Positions 36,400-48,359 of a stretch of 64,000 bases of DNA are shown here, piece after piece. The stretch comes from Tretioscincus oriximinensis (Eukaryota > Chordata > Lepidosauria > Squamata > Gymnophthalmidae): NCBI GenBank assembly GCA_022410635.1, contig JAJVDF010000016.1, positions 2,733,493 through 2,797,492 of the forward strand, read 5' to 3'. Each line of letters starts with the position of its first letter. Within the stretch, counting starts at the first letter, position 1. Both the position numbers and the translations under genes were made by a program. Below the pieces are notes generated by a model. It searched no databases. It was not told the origin of the DNA and saw only the letters and a program-made list of their open reading frames with translations.

Positions 36400-36832
36400 C
36401 AGTGCTTTTTTTCCAGCACAAAAGGTGCCGGAACTAACACCGGCGGCGGGCGGCGGCGGGCGGCGGCGGGGTGAGCGGGGGGGCGAAGGGGGGCCAAGGG
36501 GGGGCAAGGGGGGGGCCAAGGGGGCAGGCAGGCGGGTGGGCGGGTGGGCGGGCTGGGCGGGGCGCGAGCTGGCGGGGGGGCTGGAGCGGGGGTTGCGCAA
36601 GCGAGCGGGCAGGCGGGGCCACGCCCCCCTCGCCGGCGGCCAACGCAGCAGTACCGGCACCTTTTATTTAGGCGAGGGGGCGGGGAAGCGGAGGTGCCCG
36701 CTGCCGCCGCTCATTCCCACGCCCCCCACCGCTGCCGCTGCTGCCCCCCCGCTAACTCCCCCCGCCTAAATAAAATGTGCCGGTATTGCTGCGTTGGCCG
36801 CCGGCGAGGGGGGCGTCACAAAAAAAGCCCTG
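36400..36832. mobile_element. GC-rich non-autonomous hAT element
   Basis: Perfect 8-bp target duplication CCCATTAT at 36392-36399 and 36833-36840. Ends are CAGTGCTTTTTTTC and, complemented, CAGGGCTTTTTTTG, typical of hAT (CAG...CTG). The interior is extremely GC- and CpG-rich (GGCGGC and GGGGCAA-type runs), and includes a ~60-bp inverted repeat (36621-36680 and 36757-36816). Long open frames on both strands are composition artefacts; no transposase. Confidence 0.92.
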
Positions 36833-36886
36833 CCCATTATAAAGAACCTCGATATAATAGAATTTGCAATATAACTAACAAATTAG

Positions 36887-37570
36887 AACAGAAGAACAGA
36901 AGAGGAGCCCTGCTGAAAGGTGCNGGAGCCCATTTAATCCAGCCTTTTGTCACACACAATGGCCCACCAATTGCATGTGGGCAGTCTGGAACAGAGGAAG
37001 GAAAAATCTTCTGNTGTTCTCAATGCCCTTCAAATGGCATTTCAGGAATACTGCCTGTTGCTCCATCTTGAAGGGGGTACCAAAGCATCCATCCTAGTAG
37101 CTGTTTATACCCTTGGCTTCCATGAACTTGTCTAATCTTGTCTTAAACCTATCCAGGCTGCTAGCTACTACTTCGAAAGGCCATTGACCCTCTGGGTGAA
37201 AAAAAATATTTTCCCTTGTCTGTCCTCACTCTTCTGCCCATCAGCTTCAAGGAATGCCCCTTGGTCCCAATGTTGTATGATAAAGAAAATAGTTTTTTTT
37301 TCTATTCACCTTATCCGTCCCATGTATGATTTTATATATTTCAATTAGGTCTCCTCTCAAACACCATCTTTTAAGGNTTAAGAGGGCCAGATGTTGCAGC
37401 CAAATTTCAAAGGAGAGGTGCTCCAGTACCTTGATCATTCTTGTTGCCCTTTTCGGCACCTTCTCCAGTTCCATAATATCNTTTTTGAGATGTGGTGACC
37501 AAAATTGAACACAGTATTCCAAATGTGGCCTCACCACAGATTTATAAAGCAGCAAACAACATTTGCTATA
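36887..37570 (-). mobile_element. CR1 LINE 3' fragment with ORF2 C-terminus
   Basis: The longest CR1 fragment. The minus-strand frame 37247-37555 encodes residues typical of the CR1 ORF2 end: VRPHLEYCVQFWSPHLK, RATRMIKVLEHLSFE, LRGDLIEIYKI. Tail side begins 'gaacagaagaacagaagagg'. Ns and a shift break the reading frame nearer the 3' end. It lies just 46 bp past the GC-rich hAT element. Confidence 0.9.
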
Positions 37571-38675
37571 AGAACATAATGGGCATTCTGCTAGAAGTAA
37601 TATTGGTTACAATGGGTTTCATATAACGAAATTGTATTATAATGAACATATCCACCTGATCCCTTTGCTCTAAAGTAGAGCAAAAAGGCTGGCCAGTTCA
37701 GCCCAGTCCTGACATACAAAGTCCAGTAACTGACATACAAAGAATTTTAAGATCACTTTCAAATTTTAAAAAAANGTGCAATGCCAAAAGGTGACTTGTA
37801 TGGAATTTGGGACTAGCTAGTAATTTTTAGAATCTGATTGCTCCTTGCTGGCATTTTACATATTGCTCTAAGCAGGAGGTAATGCTGGTATGAATGACTC
37901 AAACAAGGTTATTGTCAGAGGAAGAGAAGCTGCCTTTTTGCCAGCTGAGAATAGCAGAATCCGTTACTTACAGTAATTACTTGGGACAGAAACACCAGCA
38001 AAGTCACCACATAAAATGATCTGCAGTTTTACTGCTGAATTAAATCTCCAGCCAGACATTCACAGATGCTCCCGCAAACACATTTAACAAATGCTGAGAC
38101 AAGGAAAATGCTAATTGCTTTTCAAATTCCAGAGGATAAGCTTTTTTATTATTTTATGCACTAATGTCAATGAACTTGTGGGCCATTTCATGCTCTTTGA
38201 GGCTTTAGTTTGCTTTCAAATATACATATATGTGACCCTCACATAGATCGGAGTTTTGTATACTTTCTATGTATCCTACCTTATGATTCCTGCTGTAACC
38301 TTTGATGTAAGCTCTTCAAATGAAAGTCATATTGAAGGGTAAAGTTTGGAAAAGCTCATTCTTTTGTCAGCCCATTAAATGTGCTTATCATCTACTACCA
38401 AGGTCTCTAGACACTTTACAAACATACATCACACTGTCCTTTTTATATCAATGAGGATGAATGGAAACAGATGCTTTCAGAAAACTGATGAGCCGCTAGG
38501 GGCCAATTTTGCAAACAACAGCTCAGCAGATCCACAACTACAGCAAAAAAAGAAGAAAAACAGGGAACTTGTCCTAGCTTGAGGGTCTTCAACCTCCTAG
38601 TTTGTGTAGTTCTCAAATTGATTCTCCCCCCCATTCTGGACAAGGTGTAGTGCACAGAGAATTACAATCAGCAGT
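37571..38675. other. No recognisable feature
   Basis: Unassigned AT-rich sequence. Confidence 0.5.
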
Positions 38676-39225
38676 ACATAAGAACATAAGAAGAGCCATA
38701 CTGGATAAGGCCACAACCCATCACATCCAGAGGCCCACCAGATGCAACTGGGCAGTCCAAACAGAGGAAGCAAAATATGCTCCTGTTCATGACTCCCTGC
38801 AAATGGTATTTCAGGAGTCCTGCCTGTTGCTCCATCCCAGAGGCAACATCCAGACATCCTTCCTAGTATCCATTTATACCCTTGGTATCCATAAACCTGT
38901 CTAGTCCTGTCTTGAAACTATCCAAGCTGTTAGCTACCACTACCTCTTCTGGAAGTAAATTCCACAGGCCGATGACCCTCTGGGTGAAAAAATACTTTCC
39001 TTTATCTGTTCTCACTTTTCTTCCCATCAGTTTCAAGGAGTGCCCCCTGGTCCTTGTGTTGTGTGATAGAGAAAACATTTTTCTCTGTTCACCCTGTCCA
39101 TCCCATGAATGATTTTGTACACTTCAATCAGATCACCAACGTCGCCTTTTGAGGCTGAAGAGGCCCAGACGTTGCAGCCTGACTTCATAAGAGAGGTACC
39201 CTAGACCCTTGATCATTTTTATGCA
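38676..39225 (-). mobile_element. CR1 LINE 3' fragment
   Basis: Starts CATAAGAACATAAGAAGAGC. The minus-strand frame at 38863-39078 reads YFFTQRVIGLWNLLPEEVV and NSLDSFKTGLDRFMD, matching the CR1 ORF2 terminus. Extends to about 39225 in the same family order as 8440 and 36887. Confidence 0.9.
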
Positions 39226-40013
39226 CCAATAGTAGTGAGCTGTTGACCAAAAGGAGGTTTGCAGAGACTAAAGAATGACTGTTGAAACATTATTCTTAAA
39301 TCAATAAAAGGCAAATCGTCAGGTCATTTAAAGAAACACCTGTCACTCAGCTCAAAAAGTAGCCATTGGATAGTGATAGGAACACACGCAGCTGAGCAGT
39401 TGGAAAAAAATTGGTGGCAACCAATGCACNGCGCTGTGCACATTCCACATGGGCCACAGGGAACTCACTGAGTTTCCACTGCCTCTGTCATCATTGCTGT
39501 GCCTTTTATTAGTTAAAATCTAAACATGCTAAGCAATGGAAGGGAGGTAGTCCCAAGCGACTAGGAGGAAGGGANGGGATTATTTTGAGGCGGAGTGTGT
39601 TTGCTCAATGTATATACTATTTCAGCCAGCCTCCTCCTCCTCCTCACTCCACATGAACAAGCTCTCCATGAACTGAACATGAACAGAGGGTAAATGCATT
39701 GTGCACCAAAGGAACACAGTGGATTAAAGAACACAGGGGGGAATTAAGCTTCTGTCCCCCTACCCACTTGCCGCCACCCATCTTAGTTTCCTGTGCTTTT
39801 GATCTTGTCCAACTCACATATAAGTATATAATTACTGGCTTTTAAAAAAAGGATCATGGTAACTTTCCCCTATCCTGTTCTCTGGATGGGAGCCAAGAGA
39901 ATACTAAACTGGAGGGGGAGCTTAGTTCTCCTCTGTTGGATCCAGCCACAACCTTTTCCTCTGCAGGAAATCTAACTGCAGAAAAGGCAAGGATTATTGC
40001 AATGGGACATAAC
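39226..40013. other. No recognisable feature
   Basis: Unassigned sequence. Confidence 0.5.
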
Positions 40014-40318
40014 TGTGAGCCCNTTTGGTGTAGTGGTTAGAGTGTGGGACTCTTATCTGGTAGTCTCCTGGTTCAATTCCCCACTCCTCCATGAAGCCAG
40101 CTGTGTGACCTTGGGCCACTCACAGTTCTTTGAACTCTCTCAGCCCCACCTACTCCACAGGGTGTTTGTTGTGGAGAAAACAACAAACTCTCTCAGCCCC
40201 ACCAACTCCACAGGGTGCCTGTTGTGGAGAAAACAACAAAAGCTATGTGCGCCACCCTATGGTAAGCAGTCCTGAGACTTTCGGGTATAGAGCGGGATAT
40301 AAATACAAATAAATAAAT
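40014..40318 (+). mobile_element. SINE-A, tRNA-derived SINE with L2-like tail
   Basis: A-box TGGTGTAGTGG (40026-40036) and a B-box GGTTCAATTCC (40070-40080) mark a pol III head. The body has 'AGCCAGCTGTGTGACCTTGG'. The tail GAGACTTTCGGGTATAGAGC plus 'gggatataaat' and AAAT repeats matches the L2 tail at 42250-42290. A 53-bp segment is duplicated in tandem (40133-40185, 40186-40238). This family is common in lizards. Confidence 0.9.
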
Positions 40319-40807
40319 AAATAATTCATGAATAGATGGAGGAAATCCTTCATTTACTCATGATCAAGCTTCCTTGGTTGTGGCAGCAAAGCAAAAACTC
40401 ATCTTTACATTTTACAATCTTATAATTGTTTATTAATTAAAAAAACCAAAACATTCTCTCCAATTCTCCTCACTTCATGAATTACAATTCACGAAGAGTG
40501 TACATCTGGAATGTTAATCTAAGTTTTACTTTTGTTGCTGGATGGGAGGAAGTGAAATCCAATCAAAGATGTGTGGATGTCCCAGCCCTCCCTTCCTCCT
40601 TCCCCTCCTCGATTTAAATTGAAGTGGCCACACCAGAAGAAACATGACANGGTGAAAAAACTGAACATAGTGGGATCAAAAGGTTTAGTTTGGGGAGTGG
40701 CAGGGGCCTTAGCTTCCTCCCAAACTATTTATTGCGGTGTGAATGGGGCCTGGGAGTGGACCAGATCAGCTGCCTACAATGTGGATGGATTAACCAGACC
40801 AACCAGT
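40319..40807. other. No recognisable feature
   Basis: Unassigned sequence between SINE-A and a CR1 fragment. Confidence 0.5.
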
Positions 40808-41016
40808 ATAAGAACATAAGATCCATACTGGATTGGGCCAGAGCCCATCTAGTCTAGCATTCTGTCTCACACAGAGGTTCACCATTTGCACCTGGGCAGT
40901 CTGAACAGAAGAAGGCAAAATATGCACTTGTTCATGACTCCCTGCAAATGATATTTCAGGAGTACTGCACAGCATCCAGACATCCATCCTCGTACCCATT
41001 TATACCCTTGGTGAAC
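40808..41016 (-). mobile_element. CR1 LINE 3' fragment
   Basis: Starts TATAAGAACATAAGATCC and matches the family order. It has a short internal deletion after 'aggagtactgc' compared with other copies. Confidence 0.85.
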
Positions 41017-41154
41017 AAACTGTGGGGAAAGCTGCCTGGAGCCCTGCATGTCTGGTGTGCTACTGCAGGGCTTGGATAGGGCAAGAGGATGCCAGCCAGC
41101 CAGAACTGAAAAATCGTAGCTGGCTCATACGTGCAGTAGCCACTTCCTGGTTCT

Positions 41155-41684
41155 TAGACTGACATCTGAGACCCAAACAGGGGTAATTAATATTCATGCT
41201 AATTTGCATATTCATGCTAATTTCATAAATATGCAAATTACCCACCAACATGCATTCCCTTCCAAAATTCCCACCTGAGAAATCTGTGAAGCATGTGAGA
41301 ATTTTTAAAACTGTGTGAGAATTTTTAAACTGTGTGGGAATTTTTAAACTGTGTGAGAATTTTTGGAGTACATCAGAATTTTTTTTTACAGAGGGGAGGG
41401 TGCCTTCAGGAGCTGGATCCAGTTGCTAGAAACCCCTAGTGGTGGTGCAGTTATTATTTTTTTGAAAAAATAAAAAATAATTTTTTGGAAGTGTGTGAGA
41501 CTTTTTATTTTTTACTGAGGGGAGGTGCCTTCAGGAGCTGGCCCCAGATGCCAGAGGCCCCTAGTGGGGGTGCAGTGANTTTTTTCAAAAACCAGGAAAA
41601 TGGTGGGCCCCTCACCTGGGAGGGCGGGGTAGACACCCCCAAACCGGGTTTTCCCCCNAAAAAAGGGGGCATCCGGTAAGCCTA
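41155..41684. mobile_element. MITE-A copy 6, long form with two modules
   Basis: Flanks CTGGTTCT (41147-41154) and CTGGATCT (41685-41692) match at 7 of 8. The interior has octamers ATTTGCAT (41202-41209) and ATGCAAAT (41231-41238), GTGTGAGAATTTTT-type linkers in four near copies, and two module-M copies (about 41399-41452 and 41524-41578). Confidence 0.85.
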
Positions 41685-41959
41685 CTGGATCTTCATGGTC
41701 TCCTCTCGGCAGTTCCGGGTTATTTTTTAAGATAATGTAAATGAAAGGGGATTGCTTCGTGCCAGGCGTAAACCCCATTTCAGGTTTTACCTTTAGTGTG
41801 GAATGGACTTACGTTGAAATTCTATTTCAGACAAAACTCTCCAAGTCACCTTAGTTACTTCAAAAATTTTAACCTCCCCAATAAAAATAAAGTCTTTAAT
41901 AAATTAATCAAAAATGTGAGCTATATAATGGTGGTCATGTTAAATTTCCGGTGTTAACT
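41685..41959. other. No recognisable feature
   Basis: Unassigned spacer. Confidence 0.5.
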
Positions 41960-42290
41960 TATTTGTGATTAGACCTGGTTGTACCACCCTTTCAACAGCC
42001 AATGGAGTGGGAACCCAGGCTAGGGCCTCCTTGGGGGTTGCCCCCAGTCTTTGGAATAGTCTCCCCCTCGAGGTGCATCTGTCATCATCATTGTATGGTT
42101 TTAGAAGATCTTTGAAGATGCATCTATTTCACCTGGCCTTTGGCTGAAGAGAATGTTCATTTTTGTCCCCACTTTTAGATATTGTTTTTATACTGTTTTT
42201 AATCTGTTAATTTTGTGTTGATATTTTACTACCACAGGNTAGTTCGCTACCCTGAGACTTTTGGGTATGGGGCAGGGTATAAATAAATAA
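41960..42290 (+). mobile_element. L2 LINE 3' end
   Basis: The frame 41965-42147 reads APSLWNSLPLEVHLSSS and FRRSLKMHLFHLAFG, the usual L2 ORF2 ending, and matches 59050-59165. Downstream is the tail 'GAGACTTTTGGGTATGGGGC' followed by AAAT repeats. Confidence 0.9.
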
Positions 42291-45200
42291 TATTTCTCTT
42301 CAGTTTTTCTGTTGAACTTTGACAATACCTTGGAGCTTATGACTCTAATTTTGGCAAGTAGTACATCATAAATGTATGGTTGATATATTTTAACTTTCAG
42401 TGAACAAACATGTTTCAATGGCAGAGGCTCAAGAACATGGACCGGAAAATTGTGTTTCTGAGAAGAGTTCTGAATGAAATTCCTTGCATATCCTGAAGTG
42501 CTATATAAAGTGTTAACTAACACAGATGCATTTGAAAGACTGCTTCACGGTTTATAGAACAAAACTGAATTCAGGATGATTACATATTCTTTGCTTCATT
42601 AGAGAAAATAATTAGCTATTAACTGCACAAAAAAGTTGTTAGATCCATGAATATATTCTGCAAAAAATAACAAAATAATTGAACAGTGGATACTATATAA
42701 ATGACATTGAATACATTATGTAGAATGTTTCAATTGTATAATAATCAATGGTATTTAACAGAAAGAATGTTAAGAGCAGCTATACCCACCATCATGAAAG
42801 AGTGGAAGGANGGTAGTTACTGGACAAAAAATGCTTGGTTTGATTATATATTAGAACAATAAAAATTAGAGCTTAGCAGAATTCATTATTATGTTTATTT
42901 CAGATGAAAAACAAGACGTGAATGGAAGGATGGTGAGATTTGCTGGAATTTGCAAATAATCAGGTTATGCCTAGGCATATTAGAGAAGAAATGATAAGTG
43001 TAAGAAACTTAATGAAATAGAATTTAGAATTTGGATCTATTGTAAAATGAATAGTAATGCTGTTCATTGCAAGTGGGAGTAGGCAGTGGGAATGGTAATA
43101 TCTTATTGCAAAGCACCTGTAAAAAATGTAAACAATATTGATATGAGCATATTATGGAGGGATTAAAGGCTCAGCCTGGCACCCTCACTTTTATGCGCTT
43201 TTGGAAGAACTAGCTATTGGGCAGGGGGAGTTTCCAAACCTTCCTTCCCCCTCCTTATTCCTCCCAGATTTAATCTGGTGGCCTTATGACAAAAGAGACA
43301 GGACTGAGTCTGAGATACTGGACTTAGATCAGAAAAAGTTCAAGTAAATATCATCTTGTTTTAGTCCAGTAAAAATTATCCATGACACTGCCAAAGATGC
43401 AAAATTGGATTAAAACCAGTGAAAAGTTTATCTGGATTTTCTCTAGACTCAGTCTACTTCTGACGTTGAGTTCCATTTCTTTTTCCTGTGGGGCCAGGCA
43501 GCCTTTTTTGGGGTGGGAAAGGTAAAGGAAGTCTGGAAACTGTCCCCTGACCATTGACCAATGTGCATGAAGGAGACGATGCTATTTCCAATATTTTCCC
43601 CTTCATACACACATCCCCAAGCTTGCCCTTTCCAGCTCCCTTATATCCTGAACTGTGCCCAGTTAAAAAGACAGTGTTTTGCTCAGAAGTGGAGTTTTCT
43701 TTTGTTTTCAGCAGAAAGATGTGACCAAGGGCCTAGTAGGATAGTGAAATCTGTCTTTCCCGTAAGTCTTTTCTAAACCTTTAATCACTTTTAGGAACAC
43801 ATAACATATATTTATTATTTATTTATTTATTTATACTTATACCCCGCCCTATACCCGAAGGTCTCATCCTAACTGCATCCTATGTAAAAAAAGATCTTCC
43901 TTCTTCCTTAACAAGGATTCTTCTTCCTGAAATAGAAAGGCAGCAGCATTTATTTTGTGCATTGAACAATCAAATTAGGCACCATTCCTGGAAACAGTGA
44001 TAGGGGCATACGCCTTCCCTTCTGCCAGTACATGAAAATCAGATGAAGCTGTTCAAAAATTTCTCTCATCAAGGACATGCTGACTCCTGTTAATTTCTTT
44101 TTTCGAAATAAGCTTGAGTATTTAAAGCACAAAGTGGGTACCCTGGGTAGCTGTAGTTGAATAGCGTAGGCATTATTCTGACATTCAGCTAATTTCACTG
44201 GCACCATAGGATTATTTCAACTAACTTCAGTAATACAGCCTGTGGTTATGAAACTACTGTTAAATAAAAACCCCAGTGTTCTTCTGCAAAATGTACTTCA
44301 GCTTAGTATGATAGTTAATACACTTCCAAATAAGGGAGAAAAAACTTGGTGTCCCCAATCTAGTAGTTTTTTCAGTTCTAAATATTATCCGGGGATATTT
44401 CAACTTCTTTTCCAAAGCCTTGTGGNAGAAACCTAAACAATGTCAGCATATATTTTGACTTTCATTAGTATTTGTTCATAGCTATTGCTTTTTACTTGAA
44501 AGTTAAAGCTATTTTTCAGAGATCTGTTTTAGGTCAAAGAATAAACAGTAAACAAATCACATTAAACTGCATCTAGTGGACAATTTTCTCTCTTTCTCTG
44601 CCAGGTGATTTATTGCAAATCAGAAAAGTGCTTGCAGAGGATGTACAGGCTTAAAAGTTGGCAAGGATCTAAGAATCAGCAACTGTGGAGGAAACAATTT
44701 TGTATTAAGTTAGACTACTAGATNGGCTTCTGGTGGGAAAATATGAGATGGACCTTTCATACTGAGTGCAAAAATAAATATTAAAGGTAAGCTTAGCGGC
44801 CAGCCCAGTGGTCCTGAAGGCACATTAAGTTATCTGCCCAAATCAAAAGTGAGAAATGATTTGGAAAGTAGTACATTTTATATTAGCAGATGAGGTGATA
44901 CTGATAAAAACCATCTGAAAGCAATGACTCAGAGTAAAAGAGGAAAAGGAAAGTGAATCTTCCCATATGCTGGCAAAAGCTGTCCACATTCTACTCATCA
45001 TGGATTGCATGCCCATGGAGATTCCCTTGAAATAGTACAGATATATCAACTTATCTTGGGATGTCCTGGTAGTCTCCCATCAAAGTAATTATGACAAAGG
45101 CTGCCTTCCTATGAAGAATTTTTACCATCATGGTACCAATCTCACATAGAATCCACCCTATATTTTCAAGCACGTTCAGTGAACCATTCGCTAAAAAAGC

Positions 45201-45299
45201 CCATGTTCTAAATTTTCCAGCCACCTGTTTTTCAGATTTCTCTGTGGACTTTTTCTAAAATCTGATCAATAGCCTTTACAGGGCATTCATTAGTGGAAC
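42291..45299. other. Mostly unassigned
   Basis: No gene or complete repeat recognised, apart from an L2/SINE tail at 43815-43866. The short frames show no domain. Confidence 0.45.
43815..43866 (-). mobile_element. L2/SINE tail remnant
   Basis: ATTTATTTATTT and 'ACCCCGCCCTATACCCGAAGG' are the complement of the L2/SINE-A tail. Nothing upstream of the tail can be recognised. Confidence 0.7.
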
Positions 45300-45625
45300 T
45301 TGTTAGATCTTGTCTGAGGATAAACTTAAAATTTTATTGGCTTTTCGAATCAGGAAACTGTGCTCGCACAGAATTCTGGGACTTGTAGTTAGACATGTAA
45401 TATGAGAAAACTCTACTCTCAGTTCCCCCAGCATGGTGCTACCAGTGCCGCCCACANTCCCAGCACCTAAAGGGAATGAAGGAGGAGCCATCCTGTTGGC
45501 TGCTGGGAGGGAGGGCAACACCAGTAGTGCCATGTTGGGAGAACGGAGGGTGGAGTTCCCCCAACATGGCGGTTCCCATGGGGAAACGGATCCACTAATG
45601 AAGGTAAAAGTCACCAAAACAACTC
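45300..45625. mobile_element. Inverted-repeat block, probable decayed MITE
   Basis: The segment ACTCTACTCTCAGTTCCCCC (45410) to about 45457 is complementary at roughly three quarters of positions to 45512-45563 ('cgttctcccaacatggcac' on the other strand). No terminal duplication could be fixed. It contains a ZNF143/THAP11-type motif at 45371-45390. Confidence 0.5.
45371..45390 (-). promoter_or_regulatory. SBS2-like (ZNF143/THAP11-type) motif
   Basis: Minus strand reads AACTACAAGTCCCAGAATTC, close to the known promoter motif ACTACAATTCCCAGCATGC. Sequence similarity only; no promoter context is visible. Confidence 0.4.
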
Positions 45626-46022
45626 TATGAGCTCTGTCACNGAACCCCCTGTGAAGTGCTCATTGGCTGCCTCTGCTGCTAACTCCACTTGTTACTGAGA
45701 GGGTGTATATAAAAGAAAAAGTTTCACTTTTAAAGTCTTTTAGATTCAAGGCTGTATTTTCCTGCATAAATTCGACAGAAAAAACTGCTTTATTATGCAC
45801 TGCTCTGTTGATAGAATCACAAGGCAAGACGAGCTCTTGTAATCGTGCTAAGCACTTCGAAATCATGTCTACATGTCATGGTGCAAACACTATAAAGTCA
45901 GTATAAAGGAAGAGCGAGACAACAGACTTTTATAATGCTGCTGGATCCCTACAACTAGATGAAGGAAATCCCTAATAATTATGCCATTATAACATAAAGA
46001 AAGCTTCATCTGGTACTACTCT
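45626..46022. other. No recognisable feature
   Basis: Unassigned sequence with an N at 45642. Confidence 0.5.
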
Positions 46023-46390
46023 TAGGCTGCGTGCNCACGATAACAAAAAACTATAATCCGGAATATAGCAATCGCGTGTCTGTGCGCACCAAACATATAT
46101 ATTTCATGACCAGTGCCCCAGTTCCATGACATCGCTCATAGGTCTCAGCACAGTGCAGTCCAAGAATTTTTTTTTTTACTCGCAAAAGCCAATAGAAACA
46201 ACTGCCACATTGTCACGTTTTAACATCTCACGTCTAATTTGCGCATACGGATACACTCGCAGGAGTANTTGTTCATCGGAACGATGTCCGAATATTGCTT
46301 TTATTGTGGGTTGACTACTGAAAACCGCTTAGCATGTGCATCTGAGACTTCCTGAATGTGCCCCGAACAAGGTAGAAAATAGCTATGCGT
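46023..46390 (+). mobile_element. MITE-C copy 2
   Basis: Begins TAGGCTGCGTGCNCACG and aligns with 15060-15315 (reverse) over its left 250 bp and with 55139-55240 over its right end (GTTGACTACTGAAAACC...CATGTG). Together the three fragments define a ~360-bp element with TIR-like ends TAGGCTGYGTGCACAC. CpG content is high for the window. Confidence 0.75.
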
Positions 46391-48074
46391 CTGCATTCTT
46401 AGACTGCTGTTTATAGGAATTGTGAGTTNACCAGTATAATCTCTTAATTGTACAATGATAGTTGATGGAAAAGGGTGAAAGCAGATTTTTTTTGTTTAAA
46501 ACATAAACAGGAATGTTCTTTGAAAGTTCAAGGATATTTAGAAACTGTTCCATCTTCATTTGCCTTCAACACCCACAAGATTTTCAAGTTTTGATTTTCA
46601 GTGACAAAGAGGACCAGTTTGCGCACCATCTGCTGTAGCAACACTAAAATTAAANAACAGGCTTTATCTATTGTTTATGGGGAGAAAATCAAAATACTTT
46701 TTACATGGTTGTCAAGCTGACAAGATTGTGTGGTTATATAGAATCAATGTAACAGGAAAACACGTGCAACCATTTGAAAGTGGGGAAAATATAGTATCAT
46801 ATAACATTATTTTAAAAATATGTGATCTGATATAATTATTATTTTTCCTTCTTAAGGTCTTCTTTTCCCTTCACACATTTCACTTAAAACACTTTAGTAC
46901 TTTAGTAAAAATATTTTAGTTTGAGCTGAGTGAACTGGATCATGGAGAAGGCTGATCCACTCCAAAAGTTGCATAAGCCTCTTTCTATGCAAGCACTGAC
47001 TCTGCTCTGCATCATGGCACATTAGAGCTTCTACTGACAGGGAGGAAATCCCCATGCTGTGATCCACCCAGGTCAGAATTACTGNCATGGAATGGTTCAG
47101 TATTTGATCTGGAGAAAGAAGGAGTAACATGACATCTATAGGGTGTCACAAGTATGACATCTAATGCTGAAGCTTCCAAGTTCCTGGCTCTGTTTAGGAG
47201 GCAGAGGAAATATTCTTGCATATTTTATTATTTTCTACATGTTCAGAAAGAGAGATAGGTTGTTCCTGGGACTACTATGTCCCTCTGGACCCAGCCTTTA
47301 TTTGGCTTTGTAGAAAAGGTTAGTATTGCTACTTAACTTTCATTATGAAACTGATTATGATAGATGACAATAAACGTGTAGAGCTTTATTTTTAAGTCTG
47401 ACTTCATGGACCTTTTCTCTGATCCGCAGGATTTTTGACAACATGCCACTTCTTAGCCACTTATTTTTCGACAATTGTGTTTCTGTCCTCAAGAATGAGT
47501 ACAGATGCTGTGTCAGTAATCCTTACCTGGGGTTTAGAACCTGGATATTATCTTGCTCAATTTCCAACTCTGGGGCTGCTGGAGAAATTGCTTTATTAGC
47601 ACCACAGAAAAAATGGCACGGAAGATTCCTTGCTGTTTGCCTTTTGTTACTGAACATGCTATTTTAAGGAGAATTAGAAAGACATTTTGAAAAGAAACTT
47701 GAGGTCAATTTTTGTGAGTTGTCCATTTATTTTATGCCTCCTAGAGAATTTAATTGCAATTAGGTTTTTTATGTTTTAAACTACAGGAAAACATACGTAA
47801 CCATGCAAGGAGAAATAAACCAGCATGAAAGGGAATAATTCACAGAATTTCCAGCTGCTGGACAACAAAAGANGTTTTTAAACTCATAGCTTGTTATAAA
47901 GTGCTTTTAATAAAACACAGTGATTGATTTTGGATGTAAGATGCAAATGACAGAAATCCAGGTTTCTGAGGCTAATTCCAGTTAGAGATGTTATTTACAT
48001 GGCTGAATTACTAGCAGAACAATGATTTAGATCTCCTAATTCATTAGGATTGGTGATACTACATAGGAAATGGG
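46391..48074. other. No recognisable feature
   Basis: Unassigned AT-rich sequence. Short frames without domains. Confidence 0.5.
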
Positions 48075-48359
48075 TCTTAGGCCATGGTGACACACCCCTA
48101 GAGTCATCCTAACTCTGATCATTTTAAGGTTGTTTAAGGGTGAGCCTGAATTCAGTTTGGAATGTGCAGGCTACATCCCCTTTACTGCCACTGGTACCCC
48201 AGACTCTTAAACCACAGTAAGTACTCTTGGATTAAGTAAAAGCAGTGGAGGACGGAGTGCAAAAGGAAGCTTTAATTTCCATCTCTTCCCCCTTCTCTCC
48301 CACCATCTATAATGGCTACCCCAAGCCTACCTCCCCACTGCTCCTATCCCAATCTAGAA
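48075..48359. mobile_element. MITE-G, left part
   Basis: Contains 'CCAGACTCTTAAACCACAG' and 'ATTTTAAGGTTGTTTAAGGG', both inverted in 48781-48915. The two parts read as arms of one inverted-repeat element split by MITE-A copy 7. Confidence 0.55.

Noticed and set aside
36425..36830. CpG-island promoter
   Set aside because: The whole GC-rich block is bounded by transposon ends and exact target duplications.
36544..37071. 175-codon GC-rich frame
   Set aside because: Crosses the boundary of the hAT element and a CR1 fragment, so it cannot be a real exon.
40014..40090. tRNA gene
   Set aside because: A- and B-boxes are present but no cloverleaf can be drawn, and the unit continues into a SINE body and L2-like tail.
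45300..45625. Promoter at the ZNF143-like motif
   Set aside because: No downstream exon or second promoter element; the motif lies in an inverted-repeat block.
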